Assembly (NCBI GenBank): GCA_001579985.1
Contig: LRSR01001952.1
Coordinates: 1-38,547, forward strand
Length of the DNA: 38,547 bases
Source: Hypsibius dujardini
Lineage: Eukaryota; Tardigrada; Eutardigrada; Parachela; Hypsibiidae
Direction of reading: 5' to 3'
This document shows, piece after piece, positions 1-8,579 of this stretch. The stretch's first letter is position 1, and every line of letters starts with the position of its first letter. Both the position numbers and the translations under genes were made by a program. The notes beneath the pieces were generated by a model that had not been told where the DNA came from, searched no databases, and worked only from the letters and a program-made list of their open reading frames with translations.

Positions 1-2
1 AA

Positions 3-836
3 AATTTATTAGCTCCAGTTAGCCCCGCCATGAGTGTCAATTTTCCATATGTGCAACCGCAGCTGGCATCATTAGCACCCACATGCCCGGCCGGTCAAGA
101 CTTCAGGGGGGGAAGAGATGACACACAAGCGCATATGCAAGCACAGATTAATGCGCTTATTTTGGCTAATAACGCGCGACAGCAGATGCCCCCCACCCAT
201 CAAACGCAAATCATCCCGTCATATGCGGCGATGACATCGGCCAGCGTCAGTGATCAGGTTTCACAGCTGGTAAAAGAAGCCAATAAAGATACCGAGTTGG
301 CATCGTTAAGAGACCAACTGGCGCAATCAAAGCTGCAGTTGCAACAACACGTCAATGCGCAGCAGATCGGATCAGGACAGCGAGGAAATTACCGCCAAAA
401 TGGCAATAACAACAGAGGGGGACTGAGAAATGTGAACAACAGTGTAGCACCAGATGGCCGTCCCATTTGTTTTAAATGTGGCGCGGCCGGTCACATAGCA
501 CGTAGTTGCAATCAAACAGGACAGGCGAGCCAAAATAGTTTGCAAAGACTGCAAATCGGTCCATCGATTACCGGGCCGCGTTTCCCAGGACAGGGACAAC
601 AACCAGGCCCGCAAAATGCCCATTACACACAGCAACAGTTTCATCTACCGCCCTTTCCGCCCGCTCCATCTCAATATCAAATCATGCCACCACTCGGGCA
701 GACGCAAGCCATTCAGGGCATAACGGCCCCTCTCGCGGCACAGCCAACCCATCCAACGACCCCGCAATACTACGTGACGTCACCATGCATGACACCCCAA
801 ACGCCCGGAATAAGTCAGCATCCGCAAAAAAACTAG
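3..836 (+). CDS. gag: Gag polyprotein, C-terminal part (nucleocapsid with CCHC knuckle)
   Basis: This is the structural protein that packages element RNA. The frame is open from the first complete codon of the window; the first ATG inside the window is at 30, but the true start is probably further left. Counted from that ATG, residues 74-110 are rich in heptad-like L, Q and K positions and may form a short coiled coil. Residues 111-140 are Gly/Asn/Arg-rich. A zinc knuckle C-x2-C-x4-H-x4-C lies at residues 147-160 (bases 468-509). The tail is rich in Pro and Gln. No capsid homology region is recognisable in the visible part. The frame ends with a TAG codon at 834-836, directly after a frameshift heptamer that gives access to pol. 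Confidence 0.88.
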   Translation, partial: NLLAPVSPAMSVNFPYVQPQLASLAPTCPAGQDFRGGRDDTQAHMQAQINALILANNARQQMPPTHQTQIIPSYAAMTSASVSDQVSQLVKEANKDTELASLRDQLAQSKLQLQQHVNAQQIGSGQRGNYRQNGNNNRGGLRNVNNSVAPDGRPICFKCGAAGHIARSCNQTGQASQNSLQRLQIGPSITGPRFPGQGQQPGPQNAHYTQQQFHLPPFPPAPSQYQIMPPLGQTQAIQGITAPLAAQPTHPTTPQYYVTSPCMTPQTPGISQHPQKN

Positions 837-3800
837 TTACTGCCACTTTAGGATGGGCCGAAGCGGCAGAGGTTATTGGGCCCATTACCAACTCGGAGGA
901 GATAATAGGGGCAGTTACATGTACAGTAAAAGTAAACGGAGTAGAGGCGGTCACCGTAATTGACAGCGGCTCTGGTGTATCAATTGTATCACGTAATTTT
1001 GTTATTAAACATAACGTAGCCCTAGTAAATTGGGAGGGTCCATTGGTCACAGTAATGGGGGGTCGGTCGTTGCCGATTCCGGGTGCAGCCGAACTGTCTG
1101 TGGACATATTAGATGTGGTATTGAAGGGGGTTTGTGCGGTCGTCGATAAATTCCCGTACGATTTATTGTTAGGAGTCGATTTTCTAAAGCGCACGCCATT
1201 TTTACTGGACTTCAAGCGTTTTATTTTACTGAACCCAGAAAAGTCGCCAATGCTTTCTGCACCTTTATACATGCTGCAGCGGGCAACGCCCAACGGCGGG
1301 AACGAGCCCGCGAGATCCGATGGTAGTGCAATAGCGACGAAAGGACCTGAAGATATACTTGCAGAGCTTGGTAAATCCGAAGTGTGTGTCTGGTGTCAAG
1401 CACCGGTAACCGGTCCATGTACCAAAGGAACCGTGATTGGTGGCCATCCCACCATGAAGCATGCTTGCTCAGTCGCCGGAAAGAGTTGTGCAGCGCGACG
1501 GAGAGAGATGAAGCAGGGGCGCCGCGGAACGAAGATAGGGGAAGACACACCTAATCTCGCACAGCTGTTTTATATAGCGGGAGACGGCGATTTCGAGACG
1601 GAGGTTAGCTTCCCTGACTTCGAGGGAGAGGACGAAGAGAATGAGAGGGAGGATATATGGCTACCATCGGAAAAAGCCCTAGAGAGGGGTTGGCCACTAG
1701 AAACGGTCGACGACACCGTGTGGGATTCGCTCGATATTGGAGCGCAATTAATCGGGATCCATAGAGAAAGATTAGTTGCCTTATTGAAGAGATACCCTGA
1801 GGTATTCCCCACACAGAAAGGGCGATTAGGGAAGTGCACAATCGTCAAACACCATATCGAGACAGGGGATGCAACCCCCATACGGCAGCAGCTCCGCAAG
1901 TACAGCAAGTGGAAAGAAGAAGAAGCTAACAGGCAAGTGCGAGAGTTAGTGCAGTTAGATGTCATCGTCCCTTGCCAGAGTGAGTGGGCTAGTAACATCG
2001 TCATAACGCCCAAGAAAGACGGTTGGAGGATGGCAATCGACTTTAGGAATTTGAACCTGGTCTCTAAAAAAGATGCCTACCCAATGCCTAATGTCACTAG
2101 TTTGTTCGACGGCCTTCACGGGAGCGCTGTTTACACCTGCCTAGACGTATTCTCGGGCTATTACAATATCGAAATAGCGGAAGAAGATCAGGAAAAAACC
2201 GCTTTCATCGTACCGGGAGTACCGGGGGGACAATATATGTTCAAACGGATGGGGTTCGGGCTGTGCAATGCCGGCGCCACTTTTGCTCGAGTGATAGATC
2301 ACATCTTCAACGACATCAAGCTGAAGTACGTGTTACCTTACATAGATGATTTTACGGTATTCTCGCCTGATGTTGAGACTCATTTTGAGCATCTAGAAGA
2401 GGTCTTGAAAAGGATAAAAGGGGCTGGGCTTAAGGTGAAGGTATCAAAGTGCTCGTGGATGAAAGATAAGGTTACTTTTCTGGGCCATCAGATCTCCGCG
2501 CAAGGTTTAGAGATGGATCCCAAGAAAGTTGAGGCGATTACGGATATGCCACGCCCAAATTGCCTAAAAGCGGTGAGATCGTTCTTGGGCTTGGCCGGAT
2601 ATTATCGCCGTTTTGTGAGGGATTTTTCTACCATTGCGGAACCTCTAACGCAACTCACAAAAAAAGATGTTGATTTTTGTTGGTCAGAAGAACGGCAGTT
2701 AGCATTCGATGAGCTAAAACGTCGCATAATTTCGTACCCTATTTTGCGCCATTTTGACCCGCTGAAACCGGTCGAAATCTGGACAGACTGCAGTAAGGTC
2801 GGATGCAGTGCCATACTGTTACAATCAGAAGAAGGGGTGGACCACCCCGTTGCGTTTGCCAGCAAAGCATTAAATAAACACCAACGCAACTATTCAGCCA
2901 CATCACTTGAGTTGTGGGCAGTCGTCTTCGGTATCGAACGCTTCCACCAATATATATGTACTAACATACCATTTAAGGTAGTGACTGATCACAGCGCGAT
3001 AGTACCATTACTGAAAACTAAGGAACCCGTAGGGAGGTTGGCACGTTGGATTTTTCGAATTGCACCGTACTCATTCACAGTAGTGTATAGGGCAGGAAAA
3101 GAGAATGTCCTAGCCGACACACTAAGTCGATACCCCGTTCAGGAAACAGAGGAGCCCGTAGAGTCGGCAGATACTTGTCCACTATTTTTTTTGCCTAAAT
3201 TGGATATAACAAAGCTCCAGAAAGAAGATTCATTCTGCGGGGCCATAATTAATATCCTAAATGGGCCAACGACCACCCAGAAGTACAGAGAACGATCACT
3301 ATACTACATGCTAAAAAAGGAGGTATTATACAGAAGAGTAATACGGGACGGGCGGGCACACTTGTTACTAGTAGTTCCTCAACAGATTCAGAAGGATCTC
3401 CTTGAGGAGGCTCACGATTCGGTATTAGCAGGTCACCTAGGAGTTTCACGTACCTTCGGCCGAATCAGAGACCGGTATTTCTTCCCAGGGTGCCTCAAAA
3501 AGGTAGCTAGACATGTGGCCACCTGCGAGAGTTGCCAACATAAGAATAACCCTAGCACGAAAAAGGGAGGGTACCTGCAACCACTGCCCGTTGCGGGACC
3601 GTTCAGAAGGGTGCATCTGGATTTCTGCGGTCCGTTCCCAGTCAGTGTGTCGAAGCGCAATCAGTATATTTTATTGGCCATCTGCCCCATGACTAAATAT
3701 GTCATGGCTCGCGCGGTAACCGGCGCGACCGCAACTAACGCCGCACATTTTTTAGTCGAACGAGTCATTTTAACTCATGGGTGCGTGAGTGAAATCCTCA

Positions 3801-4456
3801 CCGATAGAGGGACACATTTTACGGGTTCGATGATGCAGCAGATTCTAAAATTACTAGGCATAAAACACCTTTTAACAACTAGCTACCACGCCCAGGCCGA
3901 CGGTATGGCCGAAAGAGCTTTAGGCACATTCGTAAAAATAATTTCACACTTTGTATCTGAGGGACAGAAAGACTGGGATAAAATGGTGGTATTTGCCGAA
4001 TGGGTTATGAACACAATGCGGAACGAGACGACCGGTTATTCAGCGTTCGAATTAGTATTTGGCCGACCCCCGGTACAGCCTATGGATATAGCAATCGGTT
4101 ACGACGGCTTAAACGAAGTGACCGATCCAATCGAATACACTGTGCAAGTTCAGGAATGGCTCGACCAGGCTAGACAAGTTGCACTGGAGTGTGTGAACAA
4201 AACGCATGATAAAGAGGCAAACAGGTTTAATGCGAAAAGAAAAGAGATCTCATTTCAGCCAAAAGACTTGGTGCTGGAATGGAAACCAATAGGGAAAGAG
4301 GGCCGAGCCACTAAATTGCTACGTAGATGGGTGGGCCCATTTGAGGTCATTAAGCACACAAGCCCGGTGAATGTAAAAATAAAGTCCCTTTCGGGAAGAC
4401 GGAAGCCTCATGTAGTACACGTAGAGCGTTTGAAACTTTATAACGAGAGAGAGTGA
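785..4456 (+). CDS. pol: Pol polyprotein: protease, reverse transcriptase, RNase H, integrase
   Basis: This polyprotein copies element RNA into DNA and integrates it. Numbered from the ATG at 785, the aspartic protease has its DSG triad at residues 60-62 and an LLLGVDF flap-side motif near 128. A Cys/His-rich insert lies at 201-235. Reverse transcriptase runs from about 345 to 600 and has YIDD at 519-522. RNase H begins near 660, with its first catalytic Asp at 668 (WTDCSK). Integrase has an HHCC zinc module from His877 and the catalytic triad D946, D1007, E1043, with 60 and 35 residues between them. A GPF/Y module follows (WVGPF near 1183). No chromodomain is seen. In vivo the product probably starts by -1 frameshift at 833. 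It ends with two consecutive TGA codons, straight after a short GA tract. The frame is intact. Confidence 0.95.
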   Translation: MHDTPNARNKSASAKKLVTATLGWAEAAEVIGPITNSEEIIGAVTCTVKVNGVEAVTVIDSGSGVSIVSRNFVIKHNVALVNWEGPLVTVMGGRSLPIPGAAELSVDILDVVLKGVCAVVDKFPYDLLLGVDFLKRTPFLLDFKRFILLNPEKSPMLSAPLYMLQRATPNGGNEPARSDGSAIATKGPEDILAELGKSEVCVWCQAPVTGPCTKGTVIGGHPTMKHACSVAGKSCAARRREMKQGRRGTKIGEDTPNLAQLFYIAGDGDFETEVSFPDFEGEDEENEREDIWLPSEKALERGWPLETVDDTVWDSLDIGAQLIGIHRERLVALLKRYPEVFPTQKGRLGKCTIVKHHIETGDATPIRQQLRKYSKWKEEEANRQVRELVQLDVIVPCQSEWASNIVITPKKDGWRMAIDFRNLNLVSKKDAYPMPNVTSLFDGLHGSAVYTCLDVFSGYYNIEIAEEDQEKTAFIVPGVPGGQYMFKRMGFGLCNAGATFARVIDHIFNDIKLKYVLPYIDDFTVFSPDVETHFEHLEEVLKRIKGAGLKVKVSKCSWMKDKVTFLGHQISAQGLEMDPKKVEAITDMPRPNCLKAVRSFLGLAGYYRRFVRDFSTIAEPLTQLTKKDVDFCWSEERQLAFDELKRRIISYPILRHFDPLKPVEIWTDCSKVGCSAILLQSEEGVDHPVAFASKALNKHQRNYSATSLELWAVVFGIERFHQYICTNIPFKVVTDHSAIVPLLKTKEPVGRLARWIFRIAPYSFTVVYRAGKENVLADTLSRYPVQETEEPVESADTCPLFFLPKLDITKLQKEDSFCGAIINILNGPTTTQKYRERSLYYMLKKEVLYRRVIRDGRAHLLLVVPQQIQKDLLEEAHDSVLAGHLGVSRTFGRIRDRYFFPGCLKKVARHVATCESCQHKNNPSTKKGGYLQPLPVAGPFRRVHLDFCGPFPVSVSKRNQYILLAICPMTKYVMARAVTGATATNAAHFLVERVILTHGCVSEILTDRGTHFTGSMMQQILKLLGIKHLLTTSYHAQADGMAERALGTFVKIISHFVSEGQKDWDKMVVFAEWVMNTMRNETTGYSAFELVFGRPPVQPMDIAIGYDGLNEVTDPIEYTVQVQEWLDQARQVALECVNKTHDKEANRFNAKRKEISFQPKDLVLEWKPIGKEGRATKLLRRWVGPFEVIKHTSPVNVKIKSLSGRRKPHVVHVERLKLYNERE
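827..833 (+). promoter_or_regulatory. -1 ribosomal frameshift site (A AAA AAC) at the gag-pol junction
   Basis: The heptamer A AAA AAC occupies 827-833 in the gag phase required by the X XXY YYZ rule (gag codons AAA at 828-830 and AAC at 831-833), and the gag stop TAG follows at once. Slipping back one base continues into the pol frame with CTA at 833-835. The geometry matches known -1 frameshift sites of retroviruses that use A AAA AAC. This is the likely route to a Gag-Pol fusion, so the pol ATG at 785 need not be used. Confidence 0.88.
852..886 (+). other. Possible frameshift-stimulating RNA hairpin
   Basis: ATGGGCC at 853-859 pairs perfectly with GGCCCAT at 879-885, with a G-T wobble below it (852/886) and a 19-base loop. 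A smaller alternative stem is GCCG 857-860 with CGGC 864-867. The main stem starts about 18 bases after the heptamer, further than the usual 5-9 bases, so its role as stimulator is uncertain; a pseudoknot using the loop was not worked out. Confidence 0.35.
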
Positions 4457-4496
4457 TGACCCGGCGGTGAGACTGGCTGAGGATGAGGAAGAGGGT

Positions 4497-7400
4497 ATGC
4501 GCGACCAGACATCCGATACCCGTAGTAAATCCAGGGAGAGGGAAAGCGATTCTGACGAAGAGAGAGTGTGGTCAGATAATCATGATGAAGTTGAACAGAT
4601 TAACGAAACAGCATCCGTAGTAGCGATGGGCAGACAAGATAATGATGACGGGGATGATGCACACCCAGAACGGACTAAACGACACACACGCAGACCCGAC
4701 CGGTTCGGGTATACGAACTACAATACATGTACTAATATCTTTTGTATTATACCAGTTAGTGCATCTGTTTACAACAGCTGGAAAATGATGGAGGAGACGA
4801 TGGACTTCGAAGCGGTCAACAGGGAAATTGGGTCGGACCCTAGACCACTCGGCGTGGCCGATGAGGGAGAAGATGACATAGCCAGTACTCGCCGAAAGAA
4901 CGTCAACGAAGTGGGCGCAATTCAGGCAGCGTCTTCTGGAACGGCGACAACTATACCGGACGACAAGGTGCTGAGAGATTCACCATGTGCTAGGGAGAAC
5001 CTCCAAATTATCTTCAAAGAGCCATCAGACATCATCATCATCGGCCGCGGATCATCAGCAGCAGTTTGTCCCCGCCTGATGTCTGAGGCGCGCCTTAAAG
5101 AAATTTTAGAAGTTTACGACGTCAAAGAGAATCAGGGAAGTGGCCAACTCCAGCGTATCTTGCGGGAAATCTCGACCAAACCATACATGCCGCTAATGGA
5201 CAGCCTCCGCGACGCAGTATGCATCGATTGCTCACCTGTCATCACGGCCACCATGGCGCTGATGGCTATAACTAGCGTGGACGATCATTTTGCCAGTTTC
5301 ACCACAGCCATATACTCAATGGGATTCTCCTGTCGGTGCGCCGCCTTAAGTAACCCCACTCTGTCTGTAGAACGCCGGTTCGACTCGACTCGACGGATCA
5401 CCGACCTAACGACGTGTGACAAACGCAACGATGATGGTGTCAAGGACTGCAGTTTCATTCAACAAAACGTAGGCATGTACCAAGATACCAGTGGCGTCCC
5501 GGCCTTCTTTTGTAAGCCGCACTTCTGGGCCGCGACTGCACACCGCATGTGTGTATGCGGTAGGATGCCCGACGACGGTGTGGCTTGCGTCAACGGACAC
5601 CGCTTCCACGAAAGTTGCCGGGGAGACAACGAATGTCCACACCTTCCGTGTATCCTTTGGACCACAGAAGACGCCAGCTCACACCGTCCTTACAACTATG
5701 GTCGCGGTAAGAGGTCAATAACGGTCGATGGTGATGCTCAGGCAGTTACATTCAAAACCGATGCATTTAAAAGCGAAGGAAACATCCCGAAGCCACAGTC
5801 CACAAGCTACAACAAAAAACAAGTAGCAGTGCAGTCACCAGAGAAAAGCTTACTTAAAATTCTCATTTTCGTGTTGGTTTCTCTCAGTATGACTAATGGT
5901 TTCCAGATGAGGGCCTGCGATTGTAGCCACCCTAAGATGATCGGTAGTATCGATCTAGAGCGCTTTTCAGCGTGTGAAGAACCCGTGAAGTTAGAAACCC
6001 ACACCCAGGTGGTTGGTTATATTCTCTACGAGTTCAAACCATCGGTTAAGAAGTTTCCTGGGTTTGCTTGTAAAATGTGGAAGTCGGCAGTCAAAGTGCA
6101 AACTTTCTGGACATTCGACACCGATACAGTATACTACGAATCCCCAATCATTGTCAGCCCGAGTGAGTGTTGGAGCTTAATCAGGACAGCGCAGTGTGGA
6201 CCTAACCCTTTGATACATAAAGAGTCTAGCTGGAGGTTTGAACAAAAACCAACTGCTGAGTGGAGTTTTTGGCGGACGGTAACTAAAGAGGTCCTTAACT
6301 GTATTTACTCGGAAGTCACCTTAGAACAGATGGCAAACGCTCCCGCAGTCTATTGGGGACATGGAAAAATTGCTGAGAACAGGTCAATAGCATTAGCCGT
6401 CCGACATGATATGACCTTTGTGTGGTCAATTAATCAAGGTGGCGGGTTCGTGGAGTGCAAATGGAAACCAGTTTATACAGGTACCGGTAGACTAAATACA
6501 ACCCTACAAATGGCAGGCAATGGGAGTCTCGTTCAGCTAAGAGATAGCACTGCACAAACTGATTTCTTCCTGTCTGGAATTACCACATTCTGTAGGGAAC
6601 GGAAGGGGTATTCAGTGGAAGGAGAAACCCATTCTATAATTGTCATAACGACAAAAGATTCCGATCTTGAGATCCCGCCAAAATTATCTGAACGAGAGGG
6701 CGGGGAATATATCTCGTCCCATTTCAATTACTTTCAAGGCAAATTGACTGAGAAACTAAACTGGTTGAATGCAGACATTCGGAAGGTTGAGTGCCAATTT
6801 GATCAGGCAGAGGCATATAGTACCATGCTGTTGTCAAAGGTGAGCGGTGTGTTAGCGGCTGAGTCACTGGGCTTAACAGAGTGTCTTAGTTTATTTAGTT
6901 TCGGGAAAACAGCAATGTTAAGTCAGTGCGCGTCCGTTAACGTGAAATTCGAGGCAGTTAATTCGAACTGCGGAGTGCAGCCCATCTATAACGGTATGAC
7001 TATCTCGCACGACGGAAGAACCCTGCGTAAAGCGACGCCGTGCTTTTGGGGACACGGTTATGTAAACTTTGGGGGAAAGCCATTTGAGTACAGGGCTAAT
7101 AAGTGGCACGAGATTGTGCCTAATATGAAAGCTAAATCGATCCAACTGCACGCTCAATTTAAAACCGAGCTAGATCGTAGTGAGCCATTTTTAGCTGTCT
7201 CTCTGGATAACGACCCTGCTAATATTTTGAACTTATTAGGAGAGGTGAACGGTTTACTTCAGGAATCCGGGGCGAATACGGTGTCTGATTTTATCACCAA
7301 TCAGAGGGATAGCTCTTCAGTAGGCCGGACGTTGTCCGTGTTTGCAGGCGTAAAGTACTGGTTAATTATGGCAGTGTCAGTGGTTGCAATAACAGTAACG

Positions 7401-7658
7401 GTAGTGTTGACTGCTGTGTATACGAGTATTTTCGCTCGCATACTTAATTTGATCTGTTATAAGAGACAGAAGGCAAATAATGTATCATCTGCACCACCGA
7501 TTTATGAAAGTCCGAGTCGGCTGCCCCCCGTCAGGTTTAATGTCCACGATGAAGAGATCGAAATGACACGTTTGCCCCTGACCAGGGCTAATGAGGTGTA
7601 CCCTAAACTACCTTCGACTATTACCGCAGAGGTCGCTACACAGCGTCCGGAGGTCTGA
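4497..7658 (+). CDS. env: ORF3: Pol-like tail, RING-H2-like domain and envelope-like glycoprotein in one frame
   Basis: The frame is open from 4434, and its first ATG is at 4497 (1053 residues). In order it has: an acidic, charged linker with the basic stretch RRPDRFGY at 4693-4716, resembling the C-terminal tail of many gypsy Pol proteins; a Cys-rich region ending in a RING-H2-like array, C352, C354, C364, H368, H371, C374, C380, C385; a furin-like RGKR at 403-406; a hydrophobic signal-like segment at 451-468; a Cys-rich ectodomain with N-x-S/T sites; a transmembrane helix at about 955-981; and a cytoplasmic tail with PPIY (1000-1003) and YPKL (1035-1038). The layout from the signal segment onward is that of a viral class I membrane envelope protein. 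The fusion class cannot be assigned by eye; a chuvirus-like (mononegavirus-type) origin is only a weak impression. A 450-residue hydrophilic stretch before a signal peptide is odd and suggests splicing or cleavage. A possible splice donor GTAAGA overlaps the RGKR codons at 5707. Confidence 0.8.
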   Translation: MRDQTSDTRSKSRERESDSDEERVWSDNHDEVEQINETASVVAMGRQDNDDGDDAHPERTKRHTRRPDRFGYTNYNTCTNIFCIIPVSASVYNSWKMMEETMDFEAVNREIGSDPRPLGVADEGEDDIASTRRKNVNEVGAIQAASSGTATTIPDDKVLRDSPCARENLQIIFKEPSDIIIIGRGSSAAVCPRLMSEARLKEILEVYDVKENQGSGQLQRILREISTKPYMPLMDSLRDAVCIDCSPVITATMALMAITSVDDHFASFTTAIYSMGFSCRCAALSNPTLSVERRFDSTRRITDLTTCDKRNDDGVKDCSFIQQNVGMYQDTSGVPAFFCKPHFWAATAHRMCVCGRMPDDGVACVNGHRFHESCRGDNECPHLPCILWTTEDASSHRPYNYGRGKRSITVDGDAQAVTFKTDAFKSEGNIPKPQSTSYNKKQVAVQSPEKSLLKILIFVLVSLSMTNGFQMRACDCSHPKMIGSIDLERFSACEEPVKLETHTQVVGYILYEFKPSVKKFPGFACKMWKSAVKVQTFWTFDTDTVYYESPIIVSPSECWSLIRTAQCGPNPLIHKESSWRFEQKPTAEWSFWRTVTKEVLNCIYSEVTLEQMANAPAVYWGHGKIAENRSIALAVRHDMTFVWSINQGGGFVECKWKPVYTGTGRLNTTLQMAGNGSLVQLRDSTAQTDFFLSGITTFCRERKGYSVEGETHSIIVITTKDSDLEIPPKLSEREGGEYISSHFNYFQGKLTEKLNWLNADIRKVECQFDQAEAYSTMLLSKVSGVLAAESLGLTECLSLFSFGKTAMLSQCASVNVKFEAVNSNCGVQPIYNGMTISHDGRTLRKATPCFWGHGYVNFGGKPFEYRANKWHEIVPNMKAKSIQLHAQFKTELDRSEPFLAVSLDNDPANILNLLGEVNGLLQESGANTVSDFITNQRDSSSVGRTLSVFAGVKYWLIMAVSVVAITVTVVLTAVYTSIFARILNLICYKRQKANNVSSAPPIYESPSRLPPVRFNVHDEEIEMTRLPLTRANEVYPKLPSTITAEVATQRPEV

Positions 7659-8161
7659 GCTATGTCCATCGACAAGACGACAAGATTAGTCCTCTAAGTT
7701 TCGGATTAACTCCTATTGTAGTAAACGTTAAGTGTAGTAAATAAAATGAAAGTTTTCATAACAGTGAGTAGATGTATGTCATGTCCATGTACCAACCGAA
7801 CCACCGCAACCATTATTCGTTGGGGATCGAAAAGATCAGTAGCAACGGAAGCTCGAGCATCAGGTCCCAAAACCAGTGCCTGTGACTAGAGGGCTGGTAG
7901 GTTGAGTATTCGTTTGTTACTCGTATTATACTATGTTGCTATGTTGTGTATTTTTCAATAAAGAACAAGGATTCTGAGGCTTACGTACGGGGCATTCGTC
8001 GAAACTCAATTGTTCCCGCCCCCAAAATCCGGATTCGCTAAATTCCGGATCCATTGAAAACCCGCTGTCACGTCTCTGTACTCTTCCCTATCCTCTCGTT
8101 CGCATCGGTGGCTCAACTTCTGCGGTTCAACTGCAAAGTACCGGGACAGTACTTTCTCTTT
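7659..8161 (+). other. Element 3' non-coding region with two AATAAA signals
   Basis: About 500 bases between the ORF3 stop and the polypurine tract carry no coding frame. AATAAA occurs at 7739-7744 and 7957-7962, and I saw none inside the LTR itself. Two copies of the palindrome TCCGGA near 8032 and 8045 (ATCCGGAT and ATTCCGGAT contexts) could form a small hairpin. Confidence 0.6.
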
Positions 8162-8174
8162 AAGAAGGGGGAAT
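8162..8174 (+). other. Polypurine tract (plus-strand primer)
   Basis: AAGAAGGGGGAA at 8162-8173 sits one base before the 5' end of the 3' LTR, which is where retroelements prime plus-strand DNA. Confidence 0.85.
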
Positions 8175-8579
8175 TGTCGCGTCTGCTGATTCATCGACGC
8201 CCGGACCGCAAAGCAAGGCCTTCTTGCCTGTCATCGCCACTCCGCGTCTGGTCATCTCTTAATGTTATTAGCCTACACGTACTTTAGTACTGTTCTGTCT
8301 TGGAGTGAGTTCTAATCTATTTGTGGGCATTTCTGTACTCTGTCTTGGTGGATGTTTACGTTGATGTGGCCATTGGTCATTTAATACTTTATACACGTAC
8401 TTGTGCATGTACGCTCTCGTAGCGCTTATATAAGCTCGCGAGTAGCTGTTATGAAAGTATCAGTTTGCATCTCTTTAGTTTTCTCCTCTCCCGTCCTAGT
8501 AATACGACAAGCGGTCTCCGTCCGTTGTTCTGCTAGTATAATAGGGTCGACTTGAGAAGTCTGGTTAGCTACCGCGACA
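8175..8579 (+). repeat. 3' long terminal repeat, 405 bases
   Basis: The LTR starts TGTCGCG (8175-8181) and ends CGCGACA (8573-8579), a perfect 7-base inverted repeat with TG..CA ends. A polypurine tract lies directly upstream. It contains an inverted CCAAT box, a TATA box and an initiator, which divide it into U3, R and U5. No partner LTR is in the window. Confidence 0.88.
8428..8465 (+). promoter_or_regulatory. LTR core promoter: TATA box and initiator
   Basis: TATATAA at 8428-8434 is followed by an arthropod/invertebrate-type initiator TCAGTT at 8460-8465, with the likely +1 A at 8462. An inverted CCAAT (ATTGG) lies at 8372-8376. The spacing of about 34 bases is slightly long but workable. 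Transcripts starting in this 3' LTR would read out into the right-hand flank. Confidence 0.6.

Larger units (their letters stand above)
1..8579 (+). mobile_element. Ty3/gypsy LTR retroelement with gag, pol and env-like ORF3, 5' end cut by the window
   Basis: One + strand element is read from inside gag to the outer edge of its 3' LTR. The order is gag (CCHC knuckle), pol (protease, RT, RNase H, integrase with GPF/Y), an env-like third frame, a non-coding stretch, a polypurine tract and a 405-base LTR. Integrase after RNase H places it in Ty3/gypsy (Metaviridae). The three frames have no internal stop codon, so the copy looks young or recently active. The 5' LTR, primer binding site and start of gag lie left of base 1, so the age of the insertion cannot be judged from LTR divergence. 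With an envelope-like gene it is errantivirus-like in layout, but I cannot assign a named lineage. Confidence 0.93.

Noticed and set aside
1221-2013. Several - strand frames across pol
   Set aside because: Shadows of the intact pol frame.
4467-4496. GTG start for the third retroelement frame
   Set aside because: GTG initiation is a bacterial habit; in an animal element the first ATG is at 4497, or the start is set by splicing.
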